Source: Trema orientale
Taxonomy: Eukaryota; Streptophyta; Magnoliopsida; Rosales; Cannabaceae
DNA length: 64,000 nt
Reading direction: 5' to 3'
Assembly: GCA_002914845.1 (NCBI GenBank)
Contig: JXTC01000053.1
Span: 849,460-913,459 of the forward strand
Below the pieces are notes generated by a model. It did not search any database. It saw nothing but the letters and a program-made list of their open reading frames with translations, and was not told where the DNA came from. Of this stretch, positions 26,497 to 38,097 are shown piece after piece (position 1 is the first letter of the stretch; each line of letters opens with the position of its first letter). Position numbers and translations under genes: made by a program.

Positions 26497-27840
26497 TGTT
26501 GAGTCATACTTTGTATCATCAATCCTACTCTCATATTTTGAAGTTAACAAACATATGATTAAGAACTTGAAGTCAAATTAAAAGGATCACAAGACATTGA
26601 AGATGGAATATGGAAAAGAGCTTGAAGACAAAGATCAAGAATACAAGACTTAGATCAACAAAGGTTTTACACTTAGTTCTTGTACTTGAATATTTGTCTA
26701 CACTTTATATGATCTTAATGGCTCGAATTTTTCATACAATTGAAGTTTTGCCAAAGCTAAACTGTCAAATTCGTTTATTTCCAATTAAAATATAAAACTT
26801 ATTTTACACAAACTTTTAAATTGATTTATGAATTTACATAGTCTCTATATTACATATTAAATCAATTTATAAAGTCACTTTAGGGAAATAATTGAAAAAG
26901 AGTTGAAATAAAATTGAAAAATCACTCTCGGGTAGAATCAGCATACCGGTAGTGAGAATCGGTCTACCAATTCCTCTGTTTTCTGCTTTCTATTTTTTAA
27001 CGACTTTTTAAATCCGACCATTATAACCGTACTTCTAATGGCTAGTATTTTTCAGTCTACCGAAAGTGAACTTTTGGTCTACCGAAAATGACAGATTATC
27101 TGTCAAACGGTCTAAAACGGCTAGTTTTCATTCTAGTCTTTAAATAGAATCTTTTTAACACTTGAAACAACTTTTGAACATTTTTACATTGCTTTATACA
27201 TACTTTCAAGTTGTTCAAATCATCTTTTGTGAATCAAACTTTCAAATTCACTTTTTCACAAAAGCCAATTATGCCAAACTAGATCATACTTTGTGTTTTC
27301 ATTTATTCTCTCTAGGCTTCCCCTGTATCATCTATATTCTTATGAGAGATTCTAGTTGAGTGTATCAACAAACAAAAACTAAATTGTATTTGTGAAGTGA
27401 GGTTGACACTAGATTCATAAACAACCCGGTTTAGGTGAGATTGGCAACGGAGTCTAAATAATCCGAGTTAGGCATAATAGAGTCAGATTCAAAGCTATTG
27501 TAAAGGCGTGAGTGTGCCTAAGGAGAAAGCACTCGGTGTGTAAAAGGGACGATCAAGCTCATTCTCTTGACCCGATAGTGGATAGTTCGAAGCGGGTTGC
27601 CAAGAGCCGGAGATGTAGACAAACCATCGAGTTTGTTGAACCTCGTAAAAATAGTGTTTGCATTTCTCTATCTCTATCTCTTTAAATTTGTTTATCTTAT
27701 TGGTGTATGCAATTTATCTATTTCTACTTGTTATTTCTTTTACTTGCTATATTTATATTATTATCAAGAAAAGCTTACAAAAATTTTTAAAACCCAATTC
27801 ACCCCATTCCCCTCTTGGGTTGGCTAACCTTGGACTTATA
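26497..27840 (+). repeat. 3' LTR of Sirevirus copy 2
   Basis: A 1344-bp block starting TGTTGAGTC after a purine tract and ending near GGTTGGCTAACCTTGGACTT. It pairs with the LTR at 11605-13185. TCTACCGAAA words lie near 27055-27090 and a TATA-like TTTAAATAG near 27140. The right boundary is less certain than the left. Confidence 0.8.
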
Positions 27841-28500
27841 AGGTCCTCTTTCGTAATAGTCCTCCCAACTTTGGCGTACATCACTTCCAATCACAATCAT
27901 TCTAAATATAAGTGAATATTACAAATGAGTGCTGATGAAAAGTTTTTGAAAAAATAATTAGATAACATAGGAGTGTTGATGAATAATTAGTTTTTGAAAA
28001 AATCTAAGAACATTTTAGATATTTTAAAAGGTTTGACCAAAAAAGTATACTATATAATTTTTGGATTTTATTAGAACAGATTATTAAATGTAATATTTAG
28101 CGATATTAGATAACGTGTTTTAGGGACTATCTCAAAGCACTATATATAACTTCAGAGTAAGAGAGAAGAGATATTAGCCTAAAAAAAGATAATAAAATGA
28201 TAACTAAAAAAGAAAATTAAAAAGTTAAACCAACTCTTTACCTTAAAAAAAATCTCTTATGCAAGAGCAAATAATGTTTTGGCACCTTAAAAATTATTCT
28301 CTTTGAAATTATGGGGAGAGAGCTAAATTACAACAAGGTCCTCTTTCTGCAATTGTCCTCCCAACCTTGTCCTATTATCTCTTCCAATCACAATCCTCCT
28401 AAATACAACATAATATTACAAAAGAGCCACCCTCTTTTTCTCTCCCACCCTTTTCTTTTATAATTACACCTCTTACAAAATTTTAAAATTTTAAATTGTT
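27841..28500. repeat. intergenic with a duplicated segment of about 95 bp
   Basis: The stretch from about 27840 (AGGTCCTCTTTCGTAATAG) to 27930 recurs at about 28335-28430 (AGGTCCTCTTTCTGCAATTG). Shared phrases include TCCTCCCAAC and CTTCCAATCACAATC. The first copy abuts the Sirevirus LTR end. No gene was seen. Confidence 0.7.
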
Positions 28501-29168
28501 TTCCAGCAACCTCTTAAAATTTCATTAAATATTAATATGTTTGAAAACATTTTTTTTCCCACTGTCTATAAATAAATAAATATATATATATAATATGTCC
28601 ATTTTTTCACCTTATTTTAATAAATGACCATTCTTAACCTATTCAATAATTTCTTTTTTTGTTATTTTTTTTTTAAATAGCTATTTTTTAGTAGATCAGT
28701 TTTTGTGTATCAAAAGTTTATCAATTTTACATCAGTATATTAATAATTGTAATTTAGTATATATCTATTTAGATTAAGTTTATCATCTATAAGTTTTTTC
28801 ATAAATTAATAAACCGAATTAAAAATCTATAAGTTTTTTCCAGCGACCTCTTAAAATTTCATTAAATATAAATATGTTTGAAAACATTTTTTTTCCCACT
28901 GTCTATAAATAAATAAATATATATATATATATAATATGTCCATTTTTTCACCTTATTTTAATAAATGACCATTCTTAACCTATTCAATAATTTCTTTTTT
29001 TGTTATTTTTTTTTTAAATAGCTATTTTTTAGTAGATCAGTTTTTGTGTATCAAAAGTGTATCAATTTTACATCAGTATATTAATAATTGTAATTTAGTA
29101 TATATCTATTTAGATTAAGTTTATCATCTATAAGTTTTTTCATAAATTAATAAACTGAATCAAAAATT
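28501..29168. repeat. tandem duplication, unit about 337 bp
   Basis: Two adjacent units start at 28501 (TTCCAGCAACCTCTTAAAAT) and 28838 (TTCCAGCGACCTCTTAAAAT). They match almost base for base and differ chiefly in the length of a TA tract and a few substitutions. No reading frame or transposon end was recognised. The near-identity points to a recent event. Confidence 0.9.
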
Positions 29169-30890
29169 AAAAAAATTATTTTAGCCTTTTTTTTTTTATT
29201 AACTCTGCGATTTCGCAAATATTTTTTTTGACGAATTTGGACATTGTTTAATTAATTATTCTTCATTTTAATTGGTTTCTCGTAAGATTTTGATGTAGTG
29301 CTTCCATGGTGAGTCAATAACCGAAAAAGGAGACAACTTTTCTGTTTTGCTTAAATATATTATGAATGAAAAAGGAAAAAGAAAGAAAAACAGCATCATG
29401 AACACTTTTCTAATTTCTTTTTTAGTAAACATAATTTTCTATTATGTGTTACAAAGAAAATAAGCATAATGGAGTACTAGCGATTATATCGATTATCTTT
29501 TTAAAAAAATACTTATTAAAAAATTATGTAGACATGAATATAAGAAAGAACGGAAACTAATTTTCTTTAAGCAAGTGTGTATATACAAATTAAACAAAGG
29601 ATAATATTATATTTGAGTTGTTATTGGATAATTTTTTTTTTAATAAACCTTAATGGGTAAAAAAGAAAAAAGAAGAAGAAGAAGAGAGACTCCATTAGAT
29701 CAGAAACCGGAGATTGCCATGATCACAAAAACTAAATAAGGGGAAAAAAAAAGTAAGGGAAACCTCAAAGTAAAAGTAAATGCACAATATAAAGTTTTCC
29801 TTTATACCAAGGAGGTGTGCTAAGAAATTAATGGATTTTATTGTTTAATGCCATATAAAAGTATTTATGTCAATATATAAGATATTTTTATAATAATTAT
29901 TTAATTAGAAGGAGATGGGAGTAAGAACAAAGAGGAGTAACAATAGAGCCACCAATCACAAAAGTATTCCTATGATTTCAGTGAATATACTCAATTTATC
30001 TTTAATTTGGAGTTTCTTAAAATAATAAAAATACCTCTTTTTTTTCTCTAGAGCACAAAAATACCTCTTTCATTTAATTGGATTAGCAAATCGGTATAAA
30101 TTTTATACCTCTCTCTAAGTTAGTCAATACATGTGTAAAGATAAAATTACCTTTACTAAACTTATAACCAAAACACTACAAGGGATAAAAAAAAAAAAAA
30201 AAAAGGTGGTGGGTGAAAGAAAAGGAAAGACATTAAAATAGAAGAATATTTAATGCAGAGTGCTCAATTTTTTTATTGTTTTTTATTAATTTAGAATGAT
30301 ATATTTGTTATTTATAAAAAATGATGGGATAAATTAAACTTAAACATTTCATCTAAATCTAAGAGATTGTTGTAAATTCCCCTTCATATAACAATGAAAC
30401 GTAGAAACTTCTTGTTTGAAAAGACTTTGGCGCGTTATAAGAAATAAGAACAAGAAGAAAAAGAGTAGAAAATAAAAAATAATAAATAAAAAATAAAAAG
30501 AAGGAGAAGAAACATACGGCACTGCAATTTGTTTGAAGGGTCAAAACAAAAGTGATAAAACTCACTTAACTTGACACCATCTGCCCCAGTCAAATAATTG
30601 AACTTGTCATCGTCTAAGTGCGTTTCCAAGTTGCCGAATATCACTCATGACAATAATAGAAGTGTAAAAGCACAAATTTAAGTTAACTACGTTTTTCTTT
30701 CTAACCTGATTATATGAAAACCAATGAATAATTTCCTGGTTAATATGCCAAACTTTTAGGTTTTAGTCTGATAATGATACTAGGACGAAGGATCCCAAGA
30801 CTCAAATAAACTGTCATTGGTGAATATTTTAAATTTCAAAAATGCTTTTCCTCGTGATTAGGGGGAAAAAACGATTAATAAGCTATGTTC
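29169..30890. other. intergenic, nothing recognised
   Basis: AT-rich sequence with homopolymer runs (poly-T about 29633-29641, poly-A about 30186-30205). Short minus-strand frames near 30359-30644 overlap low-complexity AAG/AAAT sequence and have no domain. Confidence 0.5.
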
Positions 30891-30907
30891 ACAAGTGTGA
30901 CAAAATT

Positions 30908-31180
30908 TTTTTTTTGATAACGAAAAGGGGAGGAGGGGACAACCAGCGTGGCAACCCTCTCTGGGCGTGACCATAGGAGCTCCAACCCCGCTCAGGAATG
31001 TTCCCCAAGACCCTATCGGCTGGGGTTGCGGTAACGGCACCCGGGGGTAGAGGACCGGACATGAGCTGGCAGGTAGGTACCCTCACATTTAAGACCCCCC
31101 GAAGGGGGTCACCCAGTTCGAACCCGGGACTTCATGCCCCCGGGAAACAACGACCACCACTAGGCTACTCACTCGGTGGT
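30908..31180 (-). mobile_element. tRNA-derived SINE
   Basis: Read on the minus strand the element starts ACCACCGAGTGAGTAGCC at 31180. A polymerase III box A (TAGCCTAGTGG) lies at 31167-31157 and a box B (GGTTCGAACTG) at 31124-31114. It ends in a poly-A tail (T-run at 30906-30915 on the plus strand). Imperfect 17-bp target duplications flank it: ACAAGTGTGACAAAATT at 30891 and ACAAGTATGACAAAATT at 31181, with one mismatch. It is strikingly GC-rich against its surroundings. The body after box B contains a CCCCCTTCGGGGGG hairpin. The intact tail and duplication suggest a fairly young insertion. Confidence 0.9.
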
Positions 31181-31504
31181 ACAAGTATGACAAAATTAAT
31201 GATTGTAGATCCTGCTAAATTAATTGATATATTGAAATTAATTCTCACCAATGAGGATATAATATGTGTATAATATTTTTATCCAAATCGAAATTTAAAA
31301 AGTAGAGCTATTGATAATACTTGTAGTGTTCCGCACCACACGTTCCTCTAATATTTTATGCCCATGGTAAGAATAGAGTTGCTCTTTAAATTTAAGTGGC
31401 ATCTTATCAATTACTATTTGAAAATGATGACTCAGTTGCCAATTTCATTTGATATTACACTTGGAGTATAAATAAGATTTTGGCAGTATATAGAGATAAA
31501 ATTT

Positions 31505-31805
31505 GAGCAATGCTATGTAATAGCAGTGGTGCCTAACATCACAATATCATGTAAGTCTATTACCGGTGACTAATTAATAAATTAGATCCCATATAGACTC
31601 TACCTGTAGTGTAACTATAATTAGTCAATAACAAACTGGTGTCTAACACCATTTGATGTGTCAATATCTTACTGAGTGATTATAATAACACTTTAGGTGT
31701 GGTTTATGACTCTATATGAAGCCCAATTTATTAATTATAATTACCTACAAAGAGAATGACATGTCATGTAATATTGGGCACTAAATATGTCCTATAATAT
31801 TACTC
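31505..31805. mobile_element. MITE, family 2 copy a
   Basis: The ends GAGCAATGCTAT and, reversed, GAGTAATATTAT form short inverted repeats. The interior alternates words such as AGTGGTGCCTAACA and TAATTAATAAATTAG that also occur in the element at 58087-58269. No clear target duplication was found. It lies about 380 bp upstream of the first phytocyanin start codon, so it may sit in that gene's upstream region. Confidence 0.65.
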
Positions 31806-31958
31806 GTTTACATGACTTAGTAAAATTCAGGATTTCTAGTCAAACATATATATAAAATATTACATTTTGACACATGCATTAAACTCGTTCAAGACTTTGA
31901 AAGCATGATTTAAAAAGGAATAACAATGCCGTATACATAACCATCACTACTCTCATCC

Positions 31959-31966
31959 TATATATA
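31959..31966 (+). promoter_or_regulatory. candidate TATA box of the first phytocyanin gene
   Basis: TATATATA in the context CATCCTATATATACCC, about 220 bp before the start codon. A shorter leader from the AT repeat near 32171-32186 cannot be excluded. Confidence 0.45.
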
Positions 31967-32187
31967 CCCTTTTTGCCTAATCTAAATTTCTCACATAGAT
32001 ATATGTACCAACAAGTAATATAGAAACTCTCCAAGGCCCAAACCTTCGAAATATACGTATCATACCCAAGCCAAGTTGCTAAACCATTATTTTATTGAGC
32101 CTGAAAAATATATACGAAAAGTTTATATTGCAAAAGAAAACCTATCTAGATATACTACACACGCATATATATTTATATATATATATA

Positions 32188-33335
32188 ATGGCTAGCCGAA
32201 TGGGTTTAATTGGGTGCAGCTTTATCATTATGGTGGCGATGCTAAAGGGTGCAACTGCAGACCTCTATGTTGCTGGGGACAGCTTGGGTTGGACTATTCC
32301 CCCAAACACCTCTTTTTACTCAGATTGGGCTAGCTCCAGGACCTTTCAGATCGGCGACCAAGTTTGTAAGTCCCTTTTCTTTCTTTCTTTTTTTTTTTAT
32401 TTTTTTTTACTTTTTTCCCCCTTTTTTCTGTCATATATATCAATGCATCTATAACCCCAAAATTCTCGTTTATATAGCTTAGAGTCTTTGAGATCCATCT
32501 GTCAAAATCTCACCCTTAATTTTGATGAAAGCAAATGGTGAGATTTTCAACGTAGCTTGAAGTGATACAAAAAGAAAATTAAGGCTTTATAAGCTAAAAC
32601 AGATACAAATTTAATTTTATGAACCAAATTTTTAATGGTACCAAATTTTGGAGACACAAAATCATTACTCCCAAATAACATGTAGTACTGACAAAATTGA
32701 GACTATCTGTTGAATCAAATATCTGATAGCGAGCTTGAATATTCATCACATAATTTTATTATTTATAAGAGTTATGTTATTCATCCTAATTGGGAAAAAG
32801 AATATTATCTAAAGTGTCAACTTAGTTGGAGTCGGTTCATTTGTTAACTCATTCAGTAAGACTATTATTACCGCTATGTGGTATAATATCCTTCCAAAGC
32901 TCGTGAATACAACCCAATCAAAGTACATAACAATTTTCCTATCAAAGTCATGAGATTAATAATTACTTCTAGTATATATTCTATCCTAACATTTGTATGC
33001 ATTTATATGTATGTATAGTGTTCAACTGGACTGGAACATGGACACACAATGTGGCCGAAGTGTCGACCCGAGCGGAATACGAGAGTTGCACCAAGCCAGG
33101 AATCGTATTTGGAAGCGGTTACACTGCGAATCTTATTTCCAATGGTTCTCGCTTCTTCATCTGCACCGTTGATAACCACTGCGATCTCGGGATGAAGATG
33201 ATCGTCACCGTTGGATCACCAACCAACACATCCGCTGTTCCGTCGACACCGAGAGACTCCAATGGCGCTGCGTCTTTGAGCTTTGGTGCATTGTTGGCTA
33301 CATTATCCACCATTGTCGTTTCTTTCTTGACTTAG
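32188..33335 (+). CDS. phytocyanin, uclacyanin-like blue copper protein (two exons)
   Basis: Exon 1 is 32188-32365 and exon 2 is 33019-33335, with a 653-bp GT-AG intron in phase 1, the usual place for this family. The product is 164 aa. Residues 1-24 form a signal peptide ending GATA. The plastocyanin-like domain follows from DLYVAGDSLGW. The type 1 copper ligands are all present at family spacing: His69, Cys108, His113 and axial Met118. Cys83 and Cys114 would form the disulfide. A short Ser/Pro/Thr linker and a hydrophobic C-terminus (about 143-164) suggest a GPI-anchored, apoplast-facing protein. Phytocyanins are small electron carriers whose partners are mostly unknown. A related gene lies 13 kb downstream on the same strand. 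Confidence 0.93.
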
Positions 33336-33467
33336 GTTTAATTGAGTGAGTCTTTGTATAAATATATATGTATAATCTCATTCTTTGTGACTTCGTCTAA
33401 TAAGAGCTAGTACTGTGTGGTGAGCTCACAAATGATTTGATAAATTCTTTACCATTTCTTTTAGTTG

Positions 33468-33473
33468 AATAAA
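33468..33473 (+). terminator. candidate poly(A) signal of the first phytocyanin gene
   Basis: AATAAA in the context TTGAATAAAATAAA, about 130 bp after the stop codon. Confidence 0.5.
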
Positions 33474-33479
33474 ATAAAA

Positions 33480-35480
33480 AATGACTTTACAACTGATGGA
33501 TTATGATGCTGAGTGTAAGATTTTTCTTTTTTTTTTTTTTTTTGACAATGAAAATGGAATTCTAACTTTAAATTTCCTTCTCATAAGCTACGAACACTTA
33601 TAACATTGTATAAGAGTGTTATTATCTACTATAATTAGTTAACTAGTGTATATGGTACTCTTGCAAAATTTATAACACTGCATATCTATGATTAAGTGTG
33701 TATATATATACACACATATCACCGAGTGGTATGGTCAAGGTCTACCGAGAATGGGTTTTTTGTGTCCTGGGGCTTTTTTCTTGTAGTTGTAGGCAAATCT
33801 AGTTACGGACATGAACAAATATAACTGTTAATTGATTTGTTTCTATTAAGATCTTTAGATATGTGACTAGTAGATTTGAAAAATTAGATTCCAAAAATTC
33901 AACCTGCTAGGTTGCTTTTCTCTATTTCAAAACTAAAGTATGGTACTCCAACTATATATAAGAATAATATTAAGTATTCCAACTAATTTATCAAAAATTT
34001 TGTATCAACACATATGGCATGGCAGGTGAATTGTTACCCTTCAGTTTGTTATTCTAGTATCATATGTGGTCGACGCATCATACATAATCGAAAATCTCAT
34101 GTGATGGTTTATAAATTTAGATGCATGGATCAACTTAATCCTACATGCATGACACTTTCACAAAAATATTCAAAGCAACAAATCTTACATATCATACCTC
34201 CGAAAAATAAAATGAAAATTGAATAAATCTAATAAGAGTTATATAATTTGGGTGCTTACGACATGTACATTAGAATGTTAAACTACTAAACGTCAACAAG
34301 TCTCTTTGTCGTTTCATCAAAAAAACAAAAAAAGGCTGTTTGTCGTTTATCAGACTACTCTAAAAAGTAGAGTCGTTTTCTGAGGATTTACGACATTCAT
34401 TAACTGTGAGTCATTCTGTGCATTTAAACCGATCCAGGCGCCGGTCAAAAAAGTGCAGAACAATTATTGGCCACATGGAGCCCACACGCAAACGATCGAT
34501 TCCAGACGACACCAATAATATTAATTATTATTATAAATTATTATCTCTTCTTGAGATAGCGGCAGTTTCTACGATACAATCCCGTTACGTGGTTATAGGG
34601 ATACATCCGTAATTAACGATCGATAATTGATCAGAAAGGAAAGATCGCCCACAAAAAGCAAGTGTAGAGTATTTCTGTCAAAGATTCTCTCTCCTCCGTC
34701 TTCTGCTATTCTCCTACTTTCTCACCTCTCCTTCGCTCTTCTGCAATTTTTTTCATTTTTGCACTTAATGATGGAGATGAAGCTCTAATTAGCGAGTTAA
34801 AGACAGAGGTTAAAATAATATATATGCTTCTTTTTCATCTTTCACCATCATTTAGTGTCTAGTTTAGTGTTTATATGAACAAAACACTTCTAGATTTTTT
34901 TTCTTTAACAAAACAACTAAAATGTTTCTGATTAAATTCTAGCAAGAGAAAAAAGGGAACTCAAGCAAATTAGAGGGAAGAACCTGATTTTTTTGCCAAA
35001 TTGTTGTTGTTGTTGCCTTTTTTTTTTTAATGAAAACCACATCGATTTATTTTGAGAAAAAAAATAAATAAAAAAACGCCCGCTTCCGGACTCGGAAAAC
35101 ACCCGCAATCCTCCTTTTCACCTCGTCTTCTTCATCATCTCCGCTCAACCCAAGATCTAATCGTATCCACCATCGTCGATCATTGTTCCATGTGCTTAGC
35201 ACCACTTCACACTGAACCGACAATCCAAGGCAGGACTAAAAAAAAAAAAATTTAAAGAAAGAAGGAAATTTAAGAGGAGAAGAAAAAGATTTACCCTTTT
35301 AATTTAATGTGAAATTAGTGGTTCTTCTTCTACAGATATCTAAAATTGGATAATTCCTCTTTTACAGATATTTAACTAAAGTTCAGAAAGATAGGTCGTC
35401 TCGCTGAAGATAAGGGAAACGGGAAAGTAATTTTATTTTTTATTTATTTTTTTTAACAAAAAGTTATAATTATATGTAGT
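33480..35480. other. intergenic, nothing recognised
   Basis: AT-rich sequence with a poly-T run at about 33525-33542 and a short AT/CA repeat near 33700-33720. Frames at 34014-34226, 34406-34612 and 35052-35255 show no domain and unconvincing composition. Confidence 0.5.
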
Positions 35481-35489
35481 TTGCAAATA

Positions 35490-35690
35490 TTTCACCTCGT
35501 GCACCTCATGTAATCTAAGACATCTAATTTAGATAACGGTCATCAAAAGGGTTTCAGTAATAGGGTCAAAAATAGGGGTTGTATTATAGAAATCTCCTTT
35601 TGACCATATAATTGCAACCCTTTTAATCATTATTGATCTAAAATTGACCGCTTAAATAGTATGAGGTAGACAAAGTGTAATATGTGCCAA
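35490..35690. repeat. fold-back repeat, possibly MITE or paired transposon termini
   Basis: The arm at about 35490-35572 is roughly the reverse complement of the arm at about 35603-35690 (shared words TTTTGACC, CAACCCTTTT and GATCTAAAATTGACCG-like). The centre, AGGGGTTGTATTATAGAAA, recurs at 36934 as AGGGGTTGTATAATGGAAT. A related phrase with TCAAAAGGGTTGTAG and GGTCAAAAATAGGGATTG occurs at 44236-44272. Repeated use of the same end phrase suggests a transposon family, but boundaries are unclear. Confidence 0.45.
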
Positions 35691-36268
35691 ACCACATAGG
35701 ATTATTACATTTTTTTTTTTTTTTGAGACGAGATATGATTGCTACTTTTGTCAAAATAATAATAATAATAATTAACAGTTTTTTTTTCCATCTGTAATTG
35801 ACCATGGCCTTGAAGCTTTTCCATCCACCAAAGTACTGGATCTAGCAATGAATTGATGTCTATTTAATTTGTAACTTCCATTTTTCTTGAGCTCTTCTTC
35901 AAATTTCCTTTGCTCAATCCTTTTGGGGTTAAAAGACACTAAACCAATCTTCTTCCTTCTCTTCACGGGCTCTTTATGTTTTCACAAAGATCAGTTTTTT
36001 ATCTGGGTTTGATCATCGAATCTGATGCACAAGAAACTCACTTTTCTTCCAGAAAACCCAAATGCCAAATCAACGAAATTCAAAATAATGAAAAAAAAAA
36101 AAAGACAAAAGGTCATTCCAAATACCTGAAAGAATAGATATGGGACATAGAGTTTGTTTGAATTGAATGATTTGGCTTTGGAGGATAAGATCGTCCTAGC
36201 TACTTTGAAAAATTGTAGCCATTTCTATCTTAAAAACCCAACACTCGAATTTGAATTCTAAACCCAAC

Positions 36269-36294
36269 GAGAGAGAGAGAGAGAGAGAGAGAGA
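36269..36294. repeat. GA/TC microsatellite
   Basis: About thirteen GA dinucleotides in an unbroken run. Confidence 0.95.
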
Positions 36295-36495
36295 TACAGA
36301 AATAGGAATTGAGTGATATATAGATAGATGTGAAAAGTGAGGAAAGAACAAAAGAAGCAAACTGTGATGAATATTTTTTTTTTTAAAGACATTGATTTCT
36401 CTTAGCTCTAGGTGATTTAATTGAAGAATAAGTCTATAAGAAAGAAGAAAAACAGAGCTAGAGGACTTTTCCATCGACTTGTAATTCCAATCCCT

Positions 36496-36606
36496 CTACA
36501 TTAGTTCACTTTGCTTCTCAATAGCTCTATGGAGCAATTTCTCCTCTGAGTATTCAAGTTCATCAAAGCAGGGGAGTTTGTGGTCACCATTACTGGAGGA
36601 TTTGGT
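36496..36606 (-). pseudogene. fragment of an unrecognised plant gene
   Basis: On the minus strand a short open stretch reads about TKSSSNGDHKLPCFDELEYS, then EEKLLHRAIEKQSELM and a stop at 36498-36496. The charged, heptad-like composition is far more protein-like than its surroundings, and the EEKLLHRAIEKQSELM phrase feels like a conserved plant coiled-coil protein that I cannot name. Upstream frame is closed, so at most one exon or a captured piece is present. It lies between repeats of a candidate transposon end (35580 and 36934), which would fit gene-fragment capture. Confidence 0.4.
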
Positions 36607-37334
36607 TTATAAAGCTGTATAAAAAGTTTATCATTCTAAATTTTTTCGGGAAAATATGAAAAGTTGTTTGAGCACTAGAAAACGTCAATGAAGTACAAGA
36701 AATCGAAGAAACGAGAACCCAAAGGATGATTCTTCTTCTTCTTCTCTTAAATTTCTTCTAATTTATTTATGGATTACATGTTCTTTTTATTTATCTATTT
36801 ATTTTAAGTTTTCTAATGGAGACTGTGGTTCAATATGGATAATAATATCTACAACCTATTTTTTGTAGGCCAACTTTGTGCTGAGATCAATTTCAAACGG
36901 TTCAATGCGGTTGTAGTGCTACGGCCGAATTAGGGGTTGTATAATGGAATTTGCCGACCATAAATAATTCCATACACCAAAATTTACGAACACAATATAT
37001 TAGCACCACACACTACCAAAAAAAAAAAACAGGGAAAGGCCGCTATATATCAAAAAAAAAAAGGGATGCACTTATACATCCATATTCAATGGCTGGGATT
37101 CAGACTTAGGAGGATTAAAGGCCAAAAAAATGTGTGGAAAGTTGAGCTCACCACATAAGATTATAAATAAGGCCTAAGGGAGATTCCGTAATTAGCCATA
37201 TTTAGTGAATCTTTCTTCTTCTTCTTCTTTTATTTTTTAATAATTTTTGAAGTTATATATGACATAAATATCGAATTATTGTAAAAAATATATATATGTA
37301 TATATATACACATACGTATATAATGAAATATCTA

Positions 37335-37343
37335 GTAAGAGAG
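37335..37343. repeat. target-site duplication of the Kaonashi MULE, left
   Basis: GTAAGAGAG, repeated exactly at 43405-43413. Nine bases is the standard Mutator target duplication. Confidence 0.85.
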
Positions 37344-37819
37344 AGAAATTGGGTAAAATATACATCATAATAAACATATTTTGGCCTCTATGCTTCCCTC
37401 AATAAAACTTTAAAAAATATGCATATAACCACTTGAAATATCAATTCTACCCTTAATAATTGGATTACAATGTGTATGCCTCTCTTTTCCTCTTTAGCCT
37501 AGCTGAACCCCTCTTTATTCCTCTATGTCCTCTCAATCTATTCTCTAATTCTTCAAGTTATCACACTGTCTAAGGAGCTGAAATTGTAAGATCAGAAAAA
37601 ACGAAAAGGATAAAAGCTAAAAAAGGAGAAAAAAGAAGAATCGGAAAGACAAAGGAAGGAAATCCGTGAAATGAGTATATAATTTATATATTCAAATATT
37701 ATAGATATTATTTGAAATAGTTTTTGACTAAGTTTTGATATGTTCTGAATATAATTTATACATTAAAAATTGAAATCTGAGAATATCTGCAAAATTCTAG
37801 AAAAAATGAATCGTCGCCC

Positions 37820-37985
37820 CGATAAACATTAAACTTTCGATGCAGTTTCGACTTAAATTTGATGGCATCCAAGATTTAGATTCTATTTCGACAGTATTTC
37901 ATGGCAATCAAAATTCTGACCCAATTTCGACGAATTTTTCATGGATATTTAAGCTTATTTCGACCAAGCTTCGATAGCTAAAAAA
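37820..37985. repeat. left subterminal TTTCGA cluster of the MULE
   Basis: About seven TTTCGA or TTCGAT words lie in 165 bp (for example TTTCGATGCAGTTTCGAC). The reverse complement, TCGAAA, is clustered near the other end of the element at 41670-42790. Confidence 0.75.
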
Positions 37986-38097
37986 TTTAGATTTTTTCTT
38001 TATATTTTATAACTTATCTGTTGATTTTGTATACCTGACAAATCTAATTTGTGTTTTATCTGTAGAGTCACGTTTCAACATCATAATTTTGTATAAC

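Larger units (their letters stand above)
21590..27840 (+). mobile_element. broken Ty1/copia Sirevirus, copy 2, with an extra reading frame
   Basis: Same family as copy 1, with nearly parallel protein and LTR sequence. Parts in order are: the GAG-pre-integrase end and integrase (about 21600-22470), a linker (about 22470-22740), reverse transcriptase (about 22900-23730; QAPRAWYDR), RNase H (about 23770-24310), an LTR-like spacer (24420-24830), an extra reading-frame region (about 24830-25880), multiple purine tracts (26195-26496) and a 3' LTR. Gag, protease and the 5' LTR are not visible. It is broken but better preserved than copy 1, with perhaps five to ten breaks. Confidence 0.88.

Noticed and set aside
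31110-31170. Possible tRNA gene (box A and box B on the minus strand)
   Set aside because: No cloverleaf follows; the body, poly-A tail and 17-bp target duplication show a SINE.
30858-31273. Open frames on both strands in the GC-rich block
   Set aside because: They lie wholly inside or across the SINE and have no domain.
33712-33790. A second SINE head near CACCGAGTGGTATGGTC
   Set aside because: Box B and tail are missing; one short tRNA-like phrase is not enough.
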